NCBI GenBank assembly: GCA_900321035.1
Contig: ONUH01000001.1
Location: 345,105-409,104, forward strand
DNA: 64,000 nucleotides
Direction: 5' to 3'
DNA from: an uncultured Selenomonadales bacterium
Lineage (GTDB): Bacteria; Bacillota; Negativicutes; Selenomonadales; Selenomonadaceae
Numbering within the stretch: position 1 is the first letter of the stretch; the number at the start of each line of letters is the position of its first letter. The translations under genes and the position numbers were made by a program. Positions 35,325 to 44,486 of this stretch are shown here, one piece after another. The notes under the pieces were generated by a model. That model was not told the origin of the DNA and did not search any database. It saw only the letters and a list, made by a program, of their open reading frames with translations.

Positions 35325-35816
35325 TTATTTCTTTTTCGCCTTGATATACGGAATCAAGCCTCCCGCTTTCGCGATATCCTGCACGAAGCCGGGAAGCGGA
35401 TGCGCCTTGAAGGTGTCGCCCGTCGTCAGGTCCTCGATCGTCCCTTCCGAGGTGTCGATGCGCAGGACGTCGTTTGCCTTGATTTTCTCCACGTCGTCGC
35501 CGATCTCAAGGAGCGGCAGGCCGATGTTGATGCCGTTCCGATAGAAGATCCGCGCGAAGCTCGCCGCAACCACCACCGGAACCCCCGACGCCTTGATGGC
35601 AATCGGCGCGTGCTCGCGGGACGAACCGCAGCCGAAATTCTTCCCGCCGACCATAATGTCGCCCGCTTTGACCTCCTTCGCGAAGGTCTCGTCGATGTCC
35701 ACCATGCAATGCGACGCCAGCTCCTTCGGGTCAAAGGAGTTCAGATAACGCGCGGGAATGATGACGTCGGTGTCCACGTTGTCGCCGTAGCGCCAAACTT
35801 TTCCTTCCGCCTTCAT
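35325..35816 (-). CDS. leuD: 3-isopropylmalate dehydratase small subunit
   Basis: Small (swivel-domain) subunit of isopropylmalate isomerase, 163 residues, leucine synthesis. Motifs are [20 protein letters not shown] and the substrate loop [17 protein letters not shown]. This short form, ending in lysines, is the archaeal/Firmicute-type LeuD. Its ATG directly abuts the leuC stop with no gap, so translation is coupled. Confidence 0.93.
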   Translation of the reverse strand: MKAEGKVWRYGDNVDTDVIIPARYLNSFDPKELASHCMVDIDETFAKEVKAGDIMVGGKNFGCGSSREHAPIAIKASGVPVVVAASFARIFYRNGINIGLPLLEIGDDVEKIKANDVLRIDTSEGTIEDLTTGDTFKAHPLPGFVQDIAKAGGLIPYIKAKKK

Positions 35817-37079
35817 TCACTCCACCTCCTTCGGCTCGGCAATACGCCCGAGGATTGCACTGGCAGCCGCCACCTGCGGTCCCGCCAAATAAATCTCGCT
35901 CTCGATATGACCCATGCGCCCGACGAAATTGCGGTTCGTCGTCGAAACGCAGCGCTCGCCCTTCGTCAGTATGCCCATGTGTCCGCCCATGCACGGCCCG
36001 CAGGTCGGCGTCGAGACGGCGCAGCCCGCTTTGACGAACGTGCGGATATAGCCCCGGGCCATCGCGTCCAAATAGACGCGCTGGCTTCCGGGAATCACGA
36101 TGCAGCGGACGTCGGGATGAACTTTATGGTTCGCGAAAATTTCCGCCGCCGCCGCGAGGTCCTCGATACGACCGTTGGTGCAGGAACCCAAAACGACTTG
36201 CTGGATTGGAATCGGCTCTTTGATATCCATGACGCGTTTCGTGTTCCCCGGCAGATGCGGGAACGCGACCACCGGCCGCAACGCGGAAAGGTCGATCTCC
36301 ACCGTGCGCGCGTACTTTGCATCCGCATCGGAAGACACCGGCTCGTAGTCCTTGATGCGCTCCTCCAAATACACGCGGGTCTTGTCGTCAAACGGGAAAA
36401 TCCCATTCTTCGCCCCCGCCTCGATGGCCATATTTGCAATCGTGAAGCGGTCGTCCATGCCGAGAGACGCGACGCCCTCGCCCGTGAACTCCAGCGTCTG
36501 ATACAGCGCTCCGTCCACGCCGATCATGCCGATCAGCGTCAGGATCACGTCCTTGCCGCCCACATCCTTCGGCTTCTGTCCGCGCAGCACCACCTGAATG
36601 GCCGACGGCACCTTGAACCACGCCTCGCCCGTCGCCAGCGCCACCGCCAAATCGGTAGTGCCGACGCCCGTGGAAAAGCCGTTCACCGCTCCGTAGGTGC
36701 AGGTGTGCGAGTCCGCGCCGATGGTCAGCATCCCCGGCCCGACGAGACCCTGCTCAGGCAGGATTACGTGCTCGATGCCCGCGTCGTGCCCGACCTCGAA
36801 ATAATGAACGATTTTCTGTTCCCGCGCGAAATCCCGCACGATCTTCGTCAGCTCGGCGGTCTTCATATCCTTGTTCGGCGTGAAATGGTCCGGTACCAGC
36901 GCGATTTTCGCCGGGTCGAACACGTTGCCGCCGATTTTCTCAAACTCCTTGATGGCAGGCGGCGCGGTAATGTCGTTCGCCAGCACCATATCGAGCTTGC
37001 AGGTGATGAGCTGCCCCGCCTCGACGGAATCGAGCCCCGCGTGGCGAGCCAAAATCTTCTCGCTCATATTCATGCCCAT
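35817..37079 (-). CDS. leuC: 3-isopropylmalate dehydratase large subunit
   Basis: Aconitase-family Fe-S subunit of 420 residues. Cys ligands of the 4Fe-4S cluster lie in [11 protein letters not shown] and [11 protein letters not shown]-terminal motifs include [14 protein letters not shown] and [15 protein letters not shown]. With LeuD it converts 2- to 3-isopropylmalate. The ATG at 37079 has AGGGGGG in front; in-frame ATGs lie two and four codons later. leuA and leuB are not in the window. Confidence 0.93.
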   Translation of the reverse strand: MGMNMSEKILARHAGLDSVEAGQLITCKLDMVLANDITAPPAIKEFEKIGGNVFDPAKIALVPDHFTPNKDMKTAELTKIVRDFAREQKIVHYFEVGHDAGIEHVILPEQGLVGPGMLTIGADSHTCTYGAVNGFSTGVGTTDLAVALATGEAWFKVPSAIQVVLRGQKPKDVGGKDVILTLIGMIGVDGALYQTLEFTGEGVASLGMDDRFTIANMAIEAGAKNGIFPFDDKTRVYLEERIKDYEPVSSDADAKYARTVEIDLSALRPVVAFPHLPGNTKRVMDIKEPIPIQQVVLGSCTNGRIEDLAAAAEIFANHKVHPDVRCIVIPGSQRVYLDAMARGYIRTFVKAGCAVSTPTCGPCMGGHMGILTKGERCVSTTNRNFVGRMGHIESEIYLAGPQVAAASAILGRIAEPKEVE

Positions 37080-37151
37080 AAAAACAAATCCCCCCTAAAG
37101 CCCACAAGAGGCGTTCTTAAATTGAAATTTTACGATGAAGCAGAGGTTTTG

Positions 37152-38543
37152 TCAATTCTTCTCCTCTCTCGGCAGCGCCAGTTTCAACGCGTCGCCGATG
37201 GTCGCGGCGGGCAGCAGCTTGATGCCCGTCTTCGTCCCCTTCAGCGCGCGGGCGTTTTTCTCCGGCAGCACGGCGGCGGTAAAGCCCAGCCGCGCCGCCT
37301 CGCGGAGCCGCGTTTCCGCCTGCCCCACCGCGCGCACCTCGCCGGACAGCCCGACCTCGCCGAAAATCACCGTCTTGTCTCTCGGGCGGCGGTTCGCGAA
37401 GCTCGACGCCATCGCCACACAAAGGCCGAGGTCGGCGGCGGGCTCGTCGATGCGTATGCCGCCCGCCGCCTTTACATAAACGTCGGAATTGCCAAGCGGC
37501 AGACGCACGCGTTTTTCCAACACCGCTAAGAGAAGCTGGAGCCGCTTCAAGTCCACCGCGTCGGAAGTGCGCCGCGGCGGCACATAAGGCGTCTGCGCAA
37601 CCAGCGCCTGCACCTCGACGAGGAGCGGCCTCGTCCCCTCCACCGTCGGAATGACCGTCGTGCCGGAGTCCGCCTCCCGCTCCGACAGGAAGAATTTCGA
37701 GATATCCGGCACGTCGCAAAGCCCCGTATCCCGCATCTCAAACAGCCCGATCTCGTTGGTGCTGCCGAAGCGGTTCTTGATGGCGCGGAGTACCCGATAG
37801 CCCGCGTTTTTCTCCCCCTCGAAGAAAAGCACCGTGTCCACGATATGTTCTAAGACGCGGGGGCCGGCAAGGCTGCCGTCCTTCGTGACGTGACCGATGA
37901 CGAAGGCCGCGATGCCGCCCGCCTTCGCGATGCGCAAGAGCTCCACGCTGGACTCCCGTACCTGGCTGACGCTGCCCGGCGCGCTCTCGATCTCCGGGCG
38001 GAAAATGGTCTGTATGGAGTCTATGACGAGCAGCTCCGGCTTGATTTTCTCGATATGGAGCGCAATCGTGTCGAGATTCGTTTCGCTGACGACGAAAAGT
38101 CCGTCGGCAATCGCGTCGAGACGGTCGGCGCGCATCCGAATCTGCCGCGTCGATTCCTCTCCCGTCACATACAGCACCCGCCGTCCGAGCCGCGCCACCT
38201 CGGCAGACACGCGCAGCGTCAGGCTCGACTTCCCCACGCCGGGATCGCCGACGATCAGCACCATCGAACCGGGAATCACGCCGCCTCCCAGCACCCGATC
38301 CAGTTCACCCGAGCCCGTCGGGAAGCGCGGCAAGTCCTCCGTCTCCACTTCGCCGATCAACGTCGGCGCCACCGTGTCTGAAAGCCCCAAGCGAAGCCCT
38401 CCCGCGCCCTTCGCTTCCGTTGGTACAATCTCCTCTACCAACGTATTCCAAGCGCCGCACCCCGGGCACTTTCCCATCCACTTCGCCGACTCCGCGCCGC
38501 AGTCCTGGCAAACAAACACCGTCTTCCGCTTCTTCCCCGCCAT
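37152..38543 (-). CDS. radA: DNA repair protein RadA
   Basis: ATP-dependent branch-migration helicase of homologous recombination, 463 residues. N-terminal C4 zinc finger (CQDCGAESAKWMGKCPGC, residues 13-30), Walker A GDPGVGKSSLTLR near residue 99, the RadA-specific KNRFGSTNEIGLFEM, and a C-terminal Lon-protease-like domain. It follows clpC and the small gene downstream of it, as in the ctsR-mcsA-mcsB-clpC-radA order of Firmicutes, but a terminator at 38582-38621 separates them. Confidence 0.96.
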   Translation of the reverse strand: MAGKKRKTVFVCQDCGAESAKWMGKCPGCGAWNTLVEEIVPTEAKGAGGLRLGLSDTVAPTLIGEVETEDLPRFPTGSGELDRVLGGGVIPGSMVLIVGDPGVGKSSLTLRVSAEVARLGRRVLYVTGEESTRQIRMRADRLDAIADGLFVVSETNLDTIALHIEKIKPELLVIDSIQTIFRPEIESAPGSVSQVRESSVELLRIAKAGGIAAFVIGHVTKDGSLAGPRVLEHIVDTVLFFEGEKNAGYRVLRAIKNRFGSTNEIGLFEMRDTGLCDVPDISKFFLSEREADSGTTVIPTVEGTRPLLVEVQALVAQTPYVPPRRTSDAVDLKRLQLLLAVLEKRVRLPLGNSDVYVKAAGGIRIDEPAADLGLCVAMASSFANRRPRDKTVIFGEVGLSGEVRAVGQAETRLREAARLGFTAAVLPEKNARALKGTKTGIKLLPAATIGDALKLALPREEKN

Positions 38544-38581
38544 ATAAGGATTCTCCTTTCATACGCGTTCTATTTTCTCAT

Positions 38582-38621
38582 AAGAAAAGCTCGCTGTCCA
38601 TAGAAACAGCGAGCTTTTCTT
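38582..38621 (-). terminator. terminator of the clpC operon
   Basis: Perfect 16-base-pair stem AAGAAAAGCTCGCTGT/ACAGCGAGCTTTTCTT with an eight-base loop, overlapping the stop codon of the small gene. The T-rich arm lies at the transcript end. Confidence 0.85.
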
Positions 38622-38757
38622 ATTTTCTTTTCTTCCCGGTCAGCGCTTCCGCAATTCGCCGCAGCAGCCACCCGACGGCGACGACGATATTCAGCAGGAA
38701 GTTTCCCGCCTGCGCCGCCGGCCCCTCCGGGGCGAGCTTATTTTGCCGCCGGAGCAT
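38620..38757 (-). CDS. small hydrophobic protein downstream of clpC
   Basis: Protein of 45 residues with a polar N-terminus, a membrane-like segment (AGNFLLNIVVAVGWLLRRI) and a basic tail ending in GKKRK. AAGGAG lies 8 bases before the ATG, and the gene overlaps the clpC 3' end by 20 bases, so translation could be coupled. The good ribosome site and the terminator straight after the stop support a real gene. No family recognised. Confidence 0.55.
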   Translation of the reverse strand: MLRRQNKLAPEGPAAQAGNFLLNIVVAVGWLLRRIAEALTGKKRK

Positions 38758-41215
38758 GAGCGCCGCTCCTTGTCTTGGCGCGCTTTGCGGGCGTCTTCCG
38801 CACGAATTCCAGCCCGTCGCCCGCCTTCTTCGCATTGATCGTGTCGCCCTCGCTGAAAGCATGCGCCAACAGCTTTTCAGACAGCGGGTCCTCGATCAGC
38901 TTTCGGATGGCGCGCTTCAGCGGACGCGCGCCGAACTTGAAGTCCGTCCCCTTTTCGACCAGCATGGCCTTGACCGCGGGGCTAAGCGCAAGCTTCATTT
39001 CCTTTTCCGCGAGCCGCGCGCGCACGTCGCCAAGCAAGATATCGACAATAGCGGAAAGCTCTTCCCTCCCGAGGGCGTGGAAAACCAGCGTCTCGTCGAG
39101 GCGGTTCAAAAACTCCGGCTTGAAGACCTTTTTCGTCTCCTCCAGCACGCGCTTTTTCGTGCGCTCGTGGCTGTCCGCCGCCGTATCCCGGGCGAGGAAG
39201 CCCATCGGCGCGCCCTCGTCCTTCAGGAAGCTGGCGCCGACGTTGGAAGTCATGATGACGACCGTGTTCTTGAAGTCGGCGGTGCGTCCCTGGCTGTCGG
39301 TCAGCCGCCCGTCTTCCATTACCTGCAGCAGGATATTGAAAACGTCGGGGTGCGCCTTCTCGATTTCGTCGAGCAAAATAATCGAATACGGCTTTTTCCG
39401 CACGGCGTCGGTGAGCTGGCCGCCCTCCTCGTAGCCGACGTAGCCCGGAGGCGCGCCGACGAGCCGCGAGACCGTGAATTTCTCCATGTATTCGGACATA
39501 TCGAAGCGGATAATGGCGTCCTCGCTGTCGAAAAGGACTTCCGCCAGCGCCTTCGCCAGCTCCGTCTTGCCTACGCCGGTGGGTCCCAGGAAAAGGAAGG
39601 AGCCAATGGGCCGCTTTGGGTCTTTCAGCCCCGCGCGGGCGCGGCGGATGGCGCGCGAAAGGGCGACGACCGCCTCTGTCTGCCCGACGACGCGCTTTTG
39701 CAGGATTTTTTCCATGTGGAGCAGCCGCTCCGATTCTTTCGCCTCGATCTTGCGGACGGGAATGCCGGTCCAAAGGCCGACGGCTTCGGCGACGTCGTCC
39801 TCTGTGACGGTGATCTGCTCCTTGCCGCTTTCCTTCCATTCATCCCGTGCCGCTTCGAGACGCTTCTTGACCGCGCCTTCCTCGTCGCGGAGCAGCGCCG
39901 CGCGCTCATATTCCTGCGACTCGATGGCGTTTTCCTTTTCCTCCCGCAGACGGTCGAGCTCCTTTTCCGCCTCGCGTACGCTGTCCGGCTGCGCAACGGT
40001 GGTCATGCGCACCTTGGAAGCCGCCTCGTCCATCAGGTCGATGGCCTTGTCCGGCAGGAAACGGTCGGTGATGTACCGCTTCGACAGGCGCACGGCAGCG
40101 TCAATGGCCTCGTCGGTAATCCGCGCCCGGTGGAAGTCCTCATACGTCTCCCGCAGTCCGCGCAGGATGGCGACCGCCTCGTCCGCATCCGGCTCCTCAA
40201 CCAGAACCGTTTGGAAGCGCCGGACGAGCGCCGCATCCTTCTCAAAATACTTGCGGTATTCCTTCACCGTGGTCGCGCCGATGACACGAATCTCGCCGCG
40301 CGACAACGCGGGCTTCAGAATATTCGCCGCGTCGAGGGAACCCTCCGCCGCGCCGGCGCCGATCAGGGTGTGCATTTCGTCAATGAAGAGAATAATATTG
40401 CCCGCTTTGCGGATTTCGTCGAGGATTTTCCGCAGGCGCTCCTCAAATTCGCCCCGGTACTTGGAGCCCGCCACCACAGCGGACATGGGCAGCGAAATGA
40501 CGCGCTTGTCCCGCAGATTGAAAGGCACGTTTCCCGCCGCGATGGCCTGCGCCAGCCCTTCGACGACGGCGGTCTTTCCGACGCCCGGCTCTCCGATCAG
40601 AATCGGATTGTTTTTCCTGCGCCGCGAAAGGATTTGAACGACGCGCCGAATCTCTCGCTCACGCCCGATAACGGGGTCCAGCTTGTTTTTCGCGGCAAGC
40701 TCGCTGAGCGAGCGCCCGTACTTGGCCAGCAGCGGCGTTCCCGCTCCGCTCGCGCCGCGCTCCTCTTCGTCGACCTCGTCATCATCGTCCACCATCTCAA
40801 AGACGGCTTCCCGGACGAGGTCGAGGTCGGCGCCCAGAGACGCCAGCACCCGTGCCGCCGTATTGCCGCTCTCCCGCGTCAGCGCCAGCAAGATATGCTC
40901 GGTACCGATATAGTCGTGCTCAAGATGGTGTGCTTCCTCTACGGAGAACTGCATGACGCGCTTCGCGCTCGGCGTGTAATACGGATTGTCCGGCGTCCCT
41001 TCCGGCGCGGGCGCGATGCGTCCGACGCGAAGCCTCGCCGATTCAAACTCGACGCCAAGCTCCGAGAGGACGTGCGCCGCGACGCATTCCCTCTCATGCA
41101 GGAGCCCCAGCAGGATATGCTCCGGCCCGATATGGCTTTTCCCCCGTTCCAAAGCCTCGTGCTGCGCAAATTTCAGCGCGGCGATGGCGTGAGGCGTGAA
41201 TTGATTGTTGTTCAT
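38738..41215 (-). CDS. clpC: ATP-dependent Clp protease ATPase subunit ClpC
   Basis: AAA+ unfoldase of 825 residues that feeds proteins to ClpP. N-terminal Clp repeats (residues 1-145; [20 protein letters not shown]), first Walker [16 protein letters not shown] (about 206), UVR/middle coiled-coil region (about 400-470), second Walker [17 protein letters not shown] (about 538), and a C-terminal D2-small domain. The middle region is where the McsB adaptor binds in Bacillus. Its ATG overlaps the mcsB stop by 4 bases. Last large gene of the ctsR operon. Confidence 0.96.
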   Translation of the reverse strand: MNNNQFTPHAIAALKFAQHEALERGKSHIGPEHILLGLLHERECVAAHVLSELGVEFESARLRVGRIAPAPEGTPDNPYYTPSAKRVMQFSVEEAHHLEHDYIGTEHILLALTRESGNTAARVLASLGADLDLVREAVFEMVDDDDEVDEEERGASGAGTPLLAKYGRSLSELAAKNKLDPVIGREREIRRVVQILSRRRKNNPILIGEPGVGKTAVVEGLAQAIAAGNVPFNLRDKRVISLPMSAVVAGSKYRGEFEERLRKILDEIRKAGNIILFIDEMHTLIGAGAAEGSLDAANILKPALSRGEIRVIGATTVKEYRKYFEKDAALVRRFQTVLVEEPDADEAVAILRGLRETYEDFHRARITDEAIDAAVRLSKRYITDRFLPDKAIDLMDEAASKVRMTTVAQPDSVREAEKELDRLREEKENAIESQEYERAALLRDEEGAVKKRLEAARDEWKESGKEQITVTEDDVAEAVGLWTGIPVRKIEAKESERLLHMEKILQKRVVGQTEAVVALSRAIRRARAGLKDPKRPIGSFLFLGPTGVGKTELAKALAEVLFDSEDAIIRFDMSEYMEKFTVSRLVGAPPGYVGYEEGGQLTDAVRKKPYSIILLDEIEKAHPDVFNILLQVMEDGRLTDSQGRTADFKNTVVIMTSNVGASFLKDEGAPMGFLARDTAADSHERTKKRVLEETKKVFKPEFLNRLDETLVFHALGREELSAIVDILLGDVRARLAEKEMKLALSPAVKAMLVEKGTDFKFGARPLKRAIRKLIEDPLSEKLLAHAFSEGDTINAKKAGDGLEFVRKTPAKRAKTRSGAHAPAAK

Positions 41216-42300
41216 GGTGATTTCTCCTGTTCCGGCGCGCCGCCTGCAAGGATTTCCCGCACGACGGCGGCGCGCTTCCTGTCGATTTCCGTCTGCGAAA
41301 GGTTGTCGTTGCCCGCTAAATTCTTCAAATAACTCGGACGGCTGGCAATCAAAAGCTCCGAGAACCTCTCCGCCGTCGCCTCATGCAGAAGGCCGAGGTC
41401 GAGGCCGAGGCGCACCTTGCTGATGAGCTCCAGCACTTCGCTTTCCCCGAGGGAACGCGCGTATTTCAAAACGCCGTAAGAACGCCAGACCGCGTCCTCC
41501 AAACGCTCCTTCGAGGTCATCGAGAGCGCCTTGCGCGCCCGACGCTCATTGTCGATAATCTGCGTCGCCGCGTTCATCAGGTTTTCAATAATAGCCTGCT
41601 CGGTGAATCCCAGCGTTAGCTGATTGGACACGGCGAAAATATTGCCGACGGTCTCGCTGCCCTCGCCGTACAGCCCGCGCACAGAAAGGCCGAGCTGCTG
41701 GGAAATGTTGATGATATTGTTGATATTCCGTGTATAGACAAGCCCCGGCAAATGCAGCAGCACCGTCGCTCGAAGGCCCGTGCCGAGATTCGTCGGGCAG
41801 CTCGTCAGGTAGCCCATTTTCTCGTCGAAGGCGACGTCCTGCGTCTCCTCCACCACATCGTCCACACGAAATGCCGCGTCCAAAGGCGTCCGAAGGTCGA
41901 GCCCCGCCGCCATGCAATGAATCCGCAGATGGTCGTCCTCGTTCACCAGCACGCTGCACTTGCGGTCGTTGCTGATAAACGCGCTGCGATAGGCGGGCTC
42001 CTGCGTCAGATTTTTGCTGATGAGCTGCTTTTCCTCCAGCACCTCGCGCTCCATCTGCGTCAGCGCATCCATGCCCACGGCGTCGAATTCCTGCCCCGTG
42101 GTCTTCTCGATGCGGCTGAACACCGACGCCGCGCGGTTCTGCGCCTCCGCAAGCTGCTGCCGGTCGGCGCGGTTCGGGAACGGCAGGCGGGCAAAATTCC
42201 TCGCGAGGCGCACGCGGCTCGCAAGCACCACGTCCGAAGCCTCGCCTTCACCGCCGAACCACGGAAGGCGATAGTCGCGATACAGGTCACGCACGGCCAT
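41212..42300 (-). CDS. mcsB: protein arginine kinase McsB
   Basis: Phosphagen-kinase-fold enzyme of 362 residues that phosphorylates arginine in proteins and marks them for ClpCP. Motifs are VVLASRVRLARNFARLPF near residue 24, the SCPTNLGTGLRATV region, and VRGLYGEGSE. The ATG at 42300 has GGGGGG in front and overlaps the mcsA end by 14 bases; the frame opens 10 codons earlier. Partner of McsA. Confidence 0.93.
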   Translation of the reverse strand: MAVRDLYRDYRLPWFGGEGEASDVVLASRVRLARNFARLPFPNRADRQQLAEAQNRAASVFSRIEKTTGQEFDAVGMDALTQMEREVLEEKQLISKNLTQEPAYRSAFISNDRKCSVLVNEDDHLRIHCMAAGLDLRTPLDAAFRVDDVVEETQDVAFDEKMGYLTSCPTNLGTGLRATVLLHLPGLVYTRNINNIINISQQLGLSVRGLYGEGSETVGNIFAVSNQLTLGFTEQAIIENLMNAATQIIDNERRARKALSMTSKERLEDAVWRSYGVLKYARSLGESEVLELISKVRLGLDLGLLHEATAERFSELLIASRPSYLKNLAGNDNLSQTEIDRKRAAVVREILAGGAPEQEKSP

Positions 42301-42832
42301 GGGCTTCGCCCCCCTTCTCTTCCTCGGCAATCTGCTTTTCCAGCGCGCGAATCTTGTCGCGGTACTCGGCGGCCTTCTCGTAGGCCTCGCCCTGTACCGC
42401 CTCCGCCAACTGCTCTTTCAAAAGCGCGATCTCATGGCGCACCACCAGCACGCCGCCCGACCGGCGCGGAATCTTCCCGCTGTGCGTGCTTGACCCGTGA
42501 ATCCGCTTCAAAAGCGGAGCAAGCTGGGCGCGGAACGTATCATAGCAGACAGAGCAGCCGATTTTTCCCGTGTGGGCAAAATCCCGATACGTCATGCCGC
42601 AATTCGGACAGACCTGTCCGCCGCCCGTCTTGTCCTCCTTTTCCTCCGGCGTCTTGCCAAACAACCCCTTCAGAAAATCGTTGACCGTGAAATTCCGGGC
42701 GTCCGCCGGCGGTACGAAATTCTGATACCGCGCCGCGCACGCCTCGCAAAGATTCTTGTCTATCTTTCCCTCGGGACTGATCTGCGTGAAATGGATGCAC
42801 GCCTCGTTCCGATGGCAATCGTCGCAAAGCAT
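42287..42832 (-). CDS. mcsA: McsA, activator of McsB (zinc-finger and UVR protein)
   Basis: Protein of 181 residues with two treble-clef-like zinc-binding pairs: CDDCHRNEAC at the N-terminus and CPNCGMTYRDF...CSVC near residue 75. A C-terminal UVR coiled coil follows (EQLAEAVQGEAYEKAAEYRD). McsA stimulates the McsB kinase and modulates CtsR. Second gene of the operon. Confidence 0.92.
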   Translation of the reverse strand: MLCDDCHRNEACIHFTQISPEGKIDKNLCEACAARYQNFVPPADARNFTVNDFLKGLFGKTPEEKEDKTGGGQVCPNCGMTYRDFAHTGKIGCSVCYDTFRAQLAPLLKRIHGSSTHSGKIPRRSGGVLVVRHEIALLKEQLAEAVQGEAYEKAAEYRDKIRALEKQIAEEEKGGEAHGRA

Positions 42833-42867
42833 ATAAAATCCTCCTTAAAAATCAAAGCGGCAGGCGA

Positions 42868-42898
42868 AGTTATTACAGCACGAAATTACGTAATAACT
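42868..42898 (-). other. hairpin between ctsR and mcsA
   Basis: AGTTATTAC (42868-42876) pairs perfectly with GTAATAACT (42890-42898), with no T-run. It may process or tune the transcript. Confidence 0.4.
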
Positions 42899-42913
42899 CC
42901 TATCTCCTCACTT

Positions 42914-43360
42914 TTATGAAAGCCGTTCCAGCGTCATCAGGAGCGTCCGCAGCAGCCGCACCCGGTCCTCCGGCTCCATCGTCTCATACGCCGCCTGCGC
43001 CGTCGTAAGCAAAAGCGCCGCCTCTCGGTTCGTAATCATCTGATGCTTCAAAAGATATGCCACCATCGACTGCACCACGGAAAACTCCGTATCCTCGTCG
43101 ATTTTCTCCTGCATATCCTGATAGACGAGCTGACGCATCGGCACCTGCGCGATGCGGATGAATCCGCCCAGCCCCCGCCGTGACTCCACGCGAAAGCCCC
43201 TCGCCGGCGTGAACCGCGTGGACAGCACATAGCTGATCTGCGAGGGCGCGCAGGAAATCTTGTCCGCGATCTCCGTCCGCCGAAGCTCCACATGCCCGTC
43301 TTCTTGCGCCGCCAACTGCCGCAGGATGTAATTTTCAATCAAGTCCGCGATATTGCTCAT
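42914..43360 (-). CDS. ctsR: transcriptional repressor CtsR
   Basis: Class III heat-shock repressor of 148 residues. N-terminal wing-helix domain (NIADLIENYILRQLAAQ, then ISCAPSQISYVLSTRF). A Gly-rich loop GFRVESRRGLGGFIRI is the DNA-reading and heat-sensing wing, and a C-terminal dimer domain follows. The ATG at 43360 has GAAGGTG in front; the frame is open 15 codons upstream. Head of ctsR-mcsA-mcsB-clpC, so it should repress its own operon. Confidence 0.93.
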   Translation of the reverse strand: MSNIADLIENYILRQLAAQEDGHVELRRTEIADKISCAPSQISYVLSTRFTPARGFRVESRRGLGGFIRIAQVPMRQLVYQDMQEKIDEDTEFSVVQSMVAYLLKHQMITNREAALLLTTAQAAYETMEPEDRVRLLRTLLMTLERLS

Positions 43361-43396
43361 AACAATCACCTTCAAACTATTTTCCGCAAGCCCATG

Positions 43397-43425
43397 ATTG
43401 ACCATTTGACTTTTTATATATTATA
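43397..43425 (-). promoter_or_regulatory. ctsR operon -10 and candidate CtsR box
   Basis: Minus strand: TATAAT (43420-43425), followed by the tandem AGTCAAA-T-GGTCAAT (43397-43411). Both half-sites match the CtsR heptad RGTCAAA, but they are 8 bases apart from start to start rather than 10, so the spacing is unlike the Bacillus box. No clear -35. Confidence 0.45.
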
Positions 43426-43476
43426 ACGCCTTAGTTCCGTTTTTTCCGTAGGAAAAACATCCTATTTCAGCGTTTC

Positions 43477-43532
43477 AACGAGGCGGAAGATGTCCTGCGT
43501 CGCTATAGGTGTAGGACATCTTTTGCCTCGTT
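43477..43532. other. large stem-loop upstream of ctsR
   Basis: AACGAGGC-gg-AAGATGTCCT pairs with AGGACATCTT-tt-GCCTCGTT, nearly 20 pairs, with no T-run on either side. A TTTTTCC-GTA-GGAAAAA palindrome lies at about 43441-43457. Function unknown. Confidence 0.5.
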
Positions 43533-43571
43533 ATATTTGACATTTCGACATTTCGCAAGTCCCTTTTTTGC

Positions 43572-43610
43572 AAAAACGACGCCGGGCAATAATGCCAAGC
43601 GTCGTTTTTC
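43572..43610. terminator. terminator of the VWA gene
   Basis: AAAAACGACGC/GCGTCGTTTTT with an inner GGCA/TGCC pair. T5 on both sides, so it can work either way. It lies 27 bases past the VWA stop. Confidence 0.85.
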
Positions 43611-43637
43611 ATTGCGCATGCCTCTCTGTCGGCGTTA

Positions 43638-44294
43638 TTATTTTGATTTTCCTCTCCGCTTCACGTCCTCCTCGATACGGCTCTTCCACCCCGCTCCGAG
43701 AGCGGTCTTACAGCACCGCACATGGCTGACTGCTTCGCTCATCACGTCGAAATTGAGCGCCGTGTCCTCCTCGTCGCATTCATAAGTCACGGCGCGGTCG
43801 GCGTGGATGCCGATATGCCCTGCCGTTTCGATGGCGTCCATATTCGCGCCGAGGAAAAGGAACTCCCAGCCGTACTTTTCCTTCTGCCGCTCCACCATCT
43901 TCTTGACCTTCGCGTAGGTGTAGCTATGGCTGGCATTCTCCATGCCGTCCGTCGTGATGATGAACAGCGTCTTTTCCGGGCGGTCCTCGTCGCGGGCATA
44001 TTTGTGGATGTTCCCGATGTGGTGGATGGCGCCGCCCACAGCGTCAAGCAGAGCCGTGCAGCCCCTTACAAAGTATTCTTTTCTCGTCAGCTTCTTCACC
44101 TCGTCCATCGGCACGCGGTCGTGAATCACCTCGCATTCATCGTCGAAGAGCACTGTCGAGACGAGCACTTCGCCTTGCTCTTCCTTCTGCTTTTTCATCA
44201 TCGAGTTGAACCCGCCGATGGTATCCGCCTCCAAGCCTTCCATCGACCCGCTTCGGTCCAGGATGAACACGATTTCGGTTAGATTTTTCTTCAT
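43638..44294 (-). CDS. von Willebrand factor A (VWA) domain protein
   Basis: Cytoplasmic VWA protein of 218 residues. MIDAS motif VFILDRSGSMEGL (D-x-S-x-S, about residues 9-21), the Thr loop VRGCTALLDAVGGAI, and the Asp loop IITTDGMENASHSY. This is the stand-alone TerY-like group that binds metal and protein partners. The ATG at 44294 has AAGGAGG in front. It sits at the end of the accessory region with DUF4268, ADP-ribosylglycohydrolase and macro genes and could be functionally linked to them; no direct evidence. Confidence 0.85.
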   Translation of the reverse strand: MKKNLTEIVFILDRSGSMEGLEADTIGGFNSMMKKQKEEQGEVLVSTVLFDDECEVIHDRVPMDEVKKLTRKEYFVRGCTALLDAVGGAIHHIGNIHKYARDEDRPEKTLFIITTDGMENASHSYTYAKVKKMVERQKEKYGWEFLFLGANMDAIETAGHIGIHADRAVTYECDEEDTALNFDVMSEAVSHVRCCKTALGAGWKSRIEEDVKRRGKSK

Positions 44295-44352
44295 GAGAAA
44301 ACGCCTCCTTGTATTTGGTGATTGTATCGTACCAAATACAGGGAGGCGTATG

Positions 44353-44369
44353 GTCGCCTGCCAGGCGAC
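44353..44369. repeat. short GC-rich palindrome, copy 1
   Basis: GTCGCCTG-C-CAGGCGAC, followed by ATTTTT. It lies between DUF4268 and the VWA gene. The same core and context recur at 46623-46639. Confidence 0.6.
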
Positions 44370-44486
44370 ATTTTTGTTATCATTCACAAAGAAGGCACCT
44401 TGCATTGAAAGACCTGCTTCCGCCATTCTTCTTAATGATTTCCATACCACAATACTGACCGCTACAACTTAATCTGAAAACGAAAA

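Noticed and set aside
35271..37529. 752-codon open frame on the plus strand opposite leuD/leuC
   Set aside because: Same cause; Arg/His-rich composition typical of reverse-complement artefacts.
38420..41332. 970-codon open frame on the plus strand opposite clpC
   Set aside because: Shadow of clpC: GC-rich codon bias keeps the opposite frame open. No ribosome site or recognisable domain.
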